A DNA stretch of 6,996 nt from assembly GCA_051657745.1 (NCBI GenBank), contig JBOFLG010000256.1, positions 1 to 6,996 of the forward strand, read 5' to 3'. The DNA is from JBOFLG01 sp051657745. Lineage in GTDB: Bacteria > Actinomycetota > Actinomycetes > Actinomycetales > Dermatophilaceae. Position 1 is the first letter of the stretch; each line of letters begins with the position of its first letter. Shown piece by piece: positions 6,901 through 6,996 of the stretch. The notes under the pieces were generated by a model. It ran no database searches and had not been told where the DNA came from. It saw only the letters and a list, made by a program, of their open reading frames with translations. A program made the translations under genes and the position numbers.

Positions 6901-6996
6901 CGACCGCGACCGTGCTTTTGCCGGTACCCGGTGCGCCGAGCACCCGCACCACCGGCGCATCATCGGCCACCGCCGCCGCCTGCGACGGGTCGAGCA
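3953..6996 (-). CDS. adnA: AdnA-type helicase-nuclease subunit (5' end beyond window)
   Basis: This is the AdnA subunit of the AdnAB double-strand-break resection motor-nuclease, acting on DNA ends in the cytoplasm. 1013 residues are visible, numbered here from the first whole codon at 6994. The motor comes first: Q-motif-like LDPSQ (1-5), Walker A GAPGTGKST (20-28), a Walker B variant VVVDDAQEL (227-235) in place of the usual DEFQD, motif III GDPDSATQTFRGAD (258-271), a weak motif V GLEFEVVVVAG (599-609) and motif VI ACTRARRRLV (659-668). The C-terminal RecB-family nuclease has His804 and His808 (VHEVAHDL), Asp886 (GTVDRV), Asp900 and Lys902 (VDLKTG), and a QLGAY motif. Cys778, 995, 998 and 1004 (C...CxxCxxxxxC) match the AddB-type 4Fe-4S cluster pattern. 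An apparent GTG start at 6970 falls inside the Q motif, so it is not the true start. The degenerate Walker B and motif V resemble the auxiliary motor role known for mycobacterial AdnA. The stop overlaps the adnB start. AddB of AddAB is the nearest alternative, but the neighbour and domain layout favour AdnA. Confidence 0.93.
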   Translation of the reverse strand, partial: LDPSQAAAVADDAPVVRVLGAPGTGKSTVAVERLVRAVAQGAPADSCLLLAPTRMTAARLRDAVTARLGGTSTTPLARSHQSFAFGLLREAAALRGDPAPRLLGGPEQDVVLRDLLAGHASGAAPGPGWPASVALALPTRGFRAELRELLMRAVELGLGPADLTRLGERHDRPEWVAAAQVLGEYDQVTALSAAGAHDPAGILGDAADLLRADAAALRRVRTRLRLVVVDDAQELSPAARRLLDAVTGPGAVPMVLLGDPDSATQTFRGADPRLLGGGWPAAVTHRLGTGHRCGGPVATAAGWVVSHIGVVGGAGHRSPAPARNDGTVEVSLLRTAAQEAAFVAGLLRAEHLLEAVPWSRMAVVVRGGARTATLRRVLRASGVPVDLATADVAVRDEPAVRPVLALLRCALDVVAGAGPPDSETVVDILLSPVGGADAVSLRRLRRALRRVELGTGGGRPSDALLVEAVLLPAVLDRVGPEAAPARRVQRALDAAIDALRAGGDVEQVLWAIWAACRLAGPWRDAALAGGVAGGRADRDLDAMLGLFDAAARFVDRLPAARPADFLDHVLQQDVPGDTLIARAAPGHAVAVLTPAAAAGLEFEVVVVAGVQEGAWPDLRLRGSLLGSADLVDVVTGRVADSRSARAQVRHDETRLFHVACTRARRRLVVTAVRSDDEQPSPYLDIVDPVEGLRPFTDVPRPLTLPGVVGELRRSVCDPDPAVRGAAVTTLARLAREGVRGADPAQWWALRDVTDSRPRRAPDAVVRVSPSAVDAFWRCGLQWMLRTSGGEGPSLGAADVGILVHEVAHDLGDTDAARYAAELERRWGRLGMPPGWLSRRRLAEAQAMTTRLAGYVREASDAGWQRAASEQALRVALGRAEVIGTVDRVEVDAQGRVRVVDLKTGTRKPTKAELRRHGQLGAYQVAVQAGGLSGLGSVTGGAALLQLGKAASASTTLQEQRPLAHDEEPEWAHQLLTETAEAMAAAGFVATPGSHCGTCQVKDACPAQPEGRQR
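3965..3970 (-). promoter_or_regulatory. Ribosome binding site deciding the adnB GTG start
   Basis: GAGGGG on the minus strand lies 8 bases before the GTG at 3956, inside the last codons of adnA. Together with the GTGA stop-start overlap it favours translational coupling of adnB to adnA over the upstream ATG at 4088. Confidence 0.6.

Overview
The base composition (very GC-rich, roughly 70% by eye), GTG starts, strong third-position GC bias and an adjacent pair of RecB-like helicase-nucleases all point to a chromosomal segment of a high-GC actinomycete (Actinomycetota). I cannot name the genus. All supported genes lie on the minus strand, so transcription runs from the right edge to the left edge.

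Layout in transcription order. (1) 6996-3953: an AdnA-type UvrD/RecB-like helicase-nuclease subunit, complete at its C-terminus but cut by the right edge. The visible frame is open to the edge, and the residues there (LDPSQAAAV) are the helicase Q-motif region, so the real start lies outside the window. (2) 3956-435: an AdnB-type helicase-nuclease, starting at a GTG that overlaps the adnA stop in a 4-base GTGA. Between its motor and nuclease domains sits a perfect-period 15-bp minisatellite (12 units, 1162-1341) encoding a 60-residue Ser/Gly/Val linker. (3) 434-259: a 176-bp intergenic region with a 12-bp perfect palindrome just past the adnB stop, a small inverted repeat and a possible extended -10 promoter. 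(4) 258-1: the 5' part of a gene for an exported protein, probably a lipoprotein. It has a signal peptide and an Ala-Pro-Glu repeat tract that runs off the left edge.

How the genes work together: AdnA and AdnB form the heterodimeric AdnAB motor-nuclease, which in mycobacteria resects DNA double-strand breaks. The sequence supports the usual division of labour. AdnB has a canonical superfamily 1 motor, AdnA has a degenerate motor, both have RecB-family nuclease domains, and only AdnA carries the four-cysteine Fe-S pattern. The downstream exported protein has no visible functional link to them.

I found no new multi-gene system. The most unusual feature is the in-frame minisatellite in adnB. 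It differs from its host gene in codon use and strand composition, and its unit length means copy-number changes cannot break the reading frame. The many long ORFs on the plus strand are shadows of the minus-strand genes in high-GC DNA.
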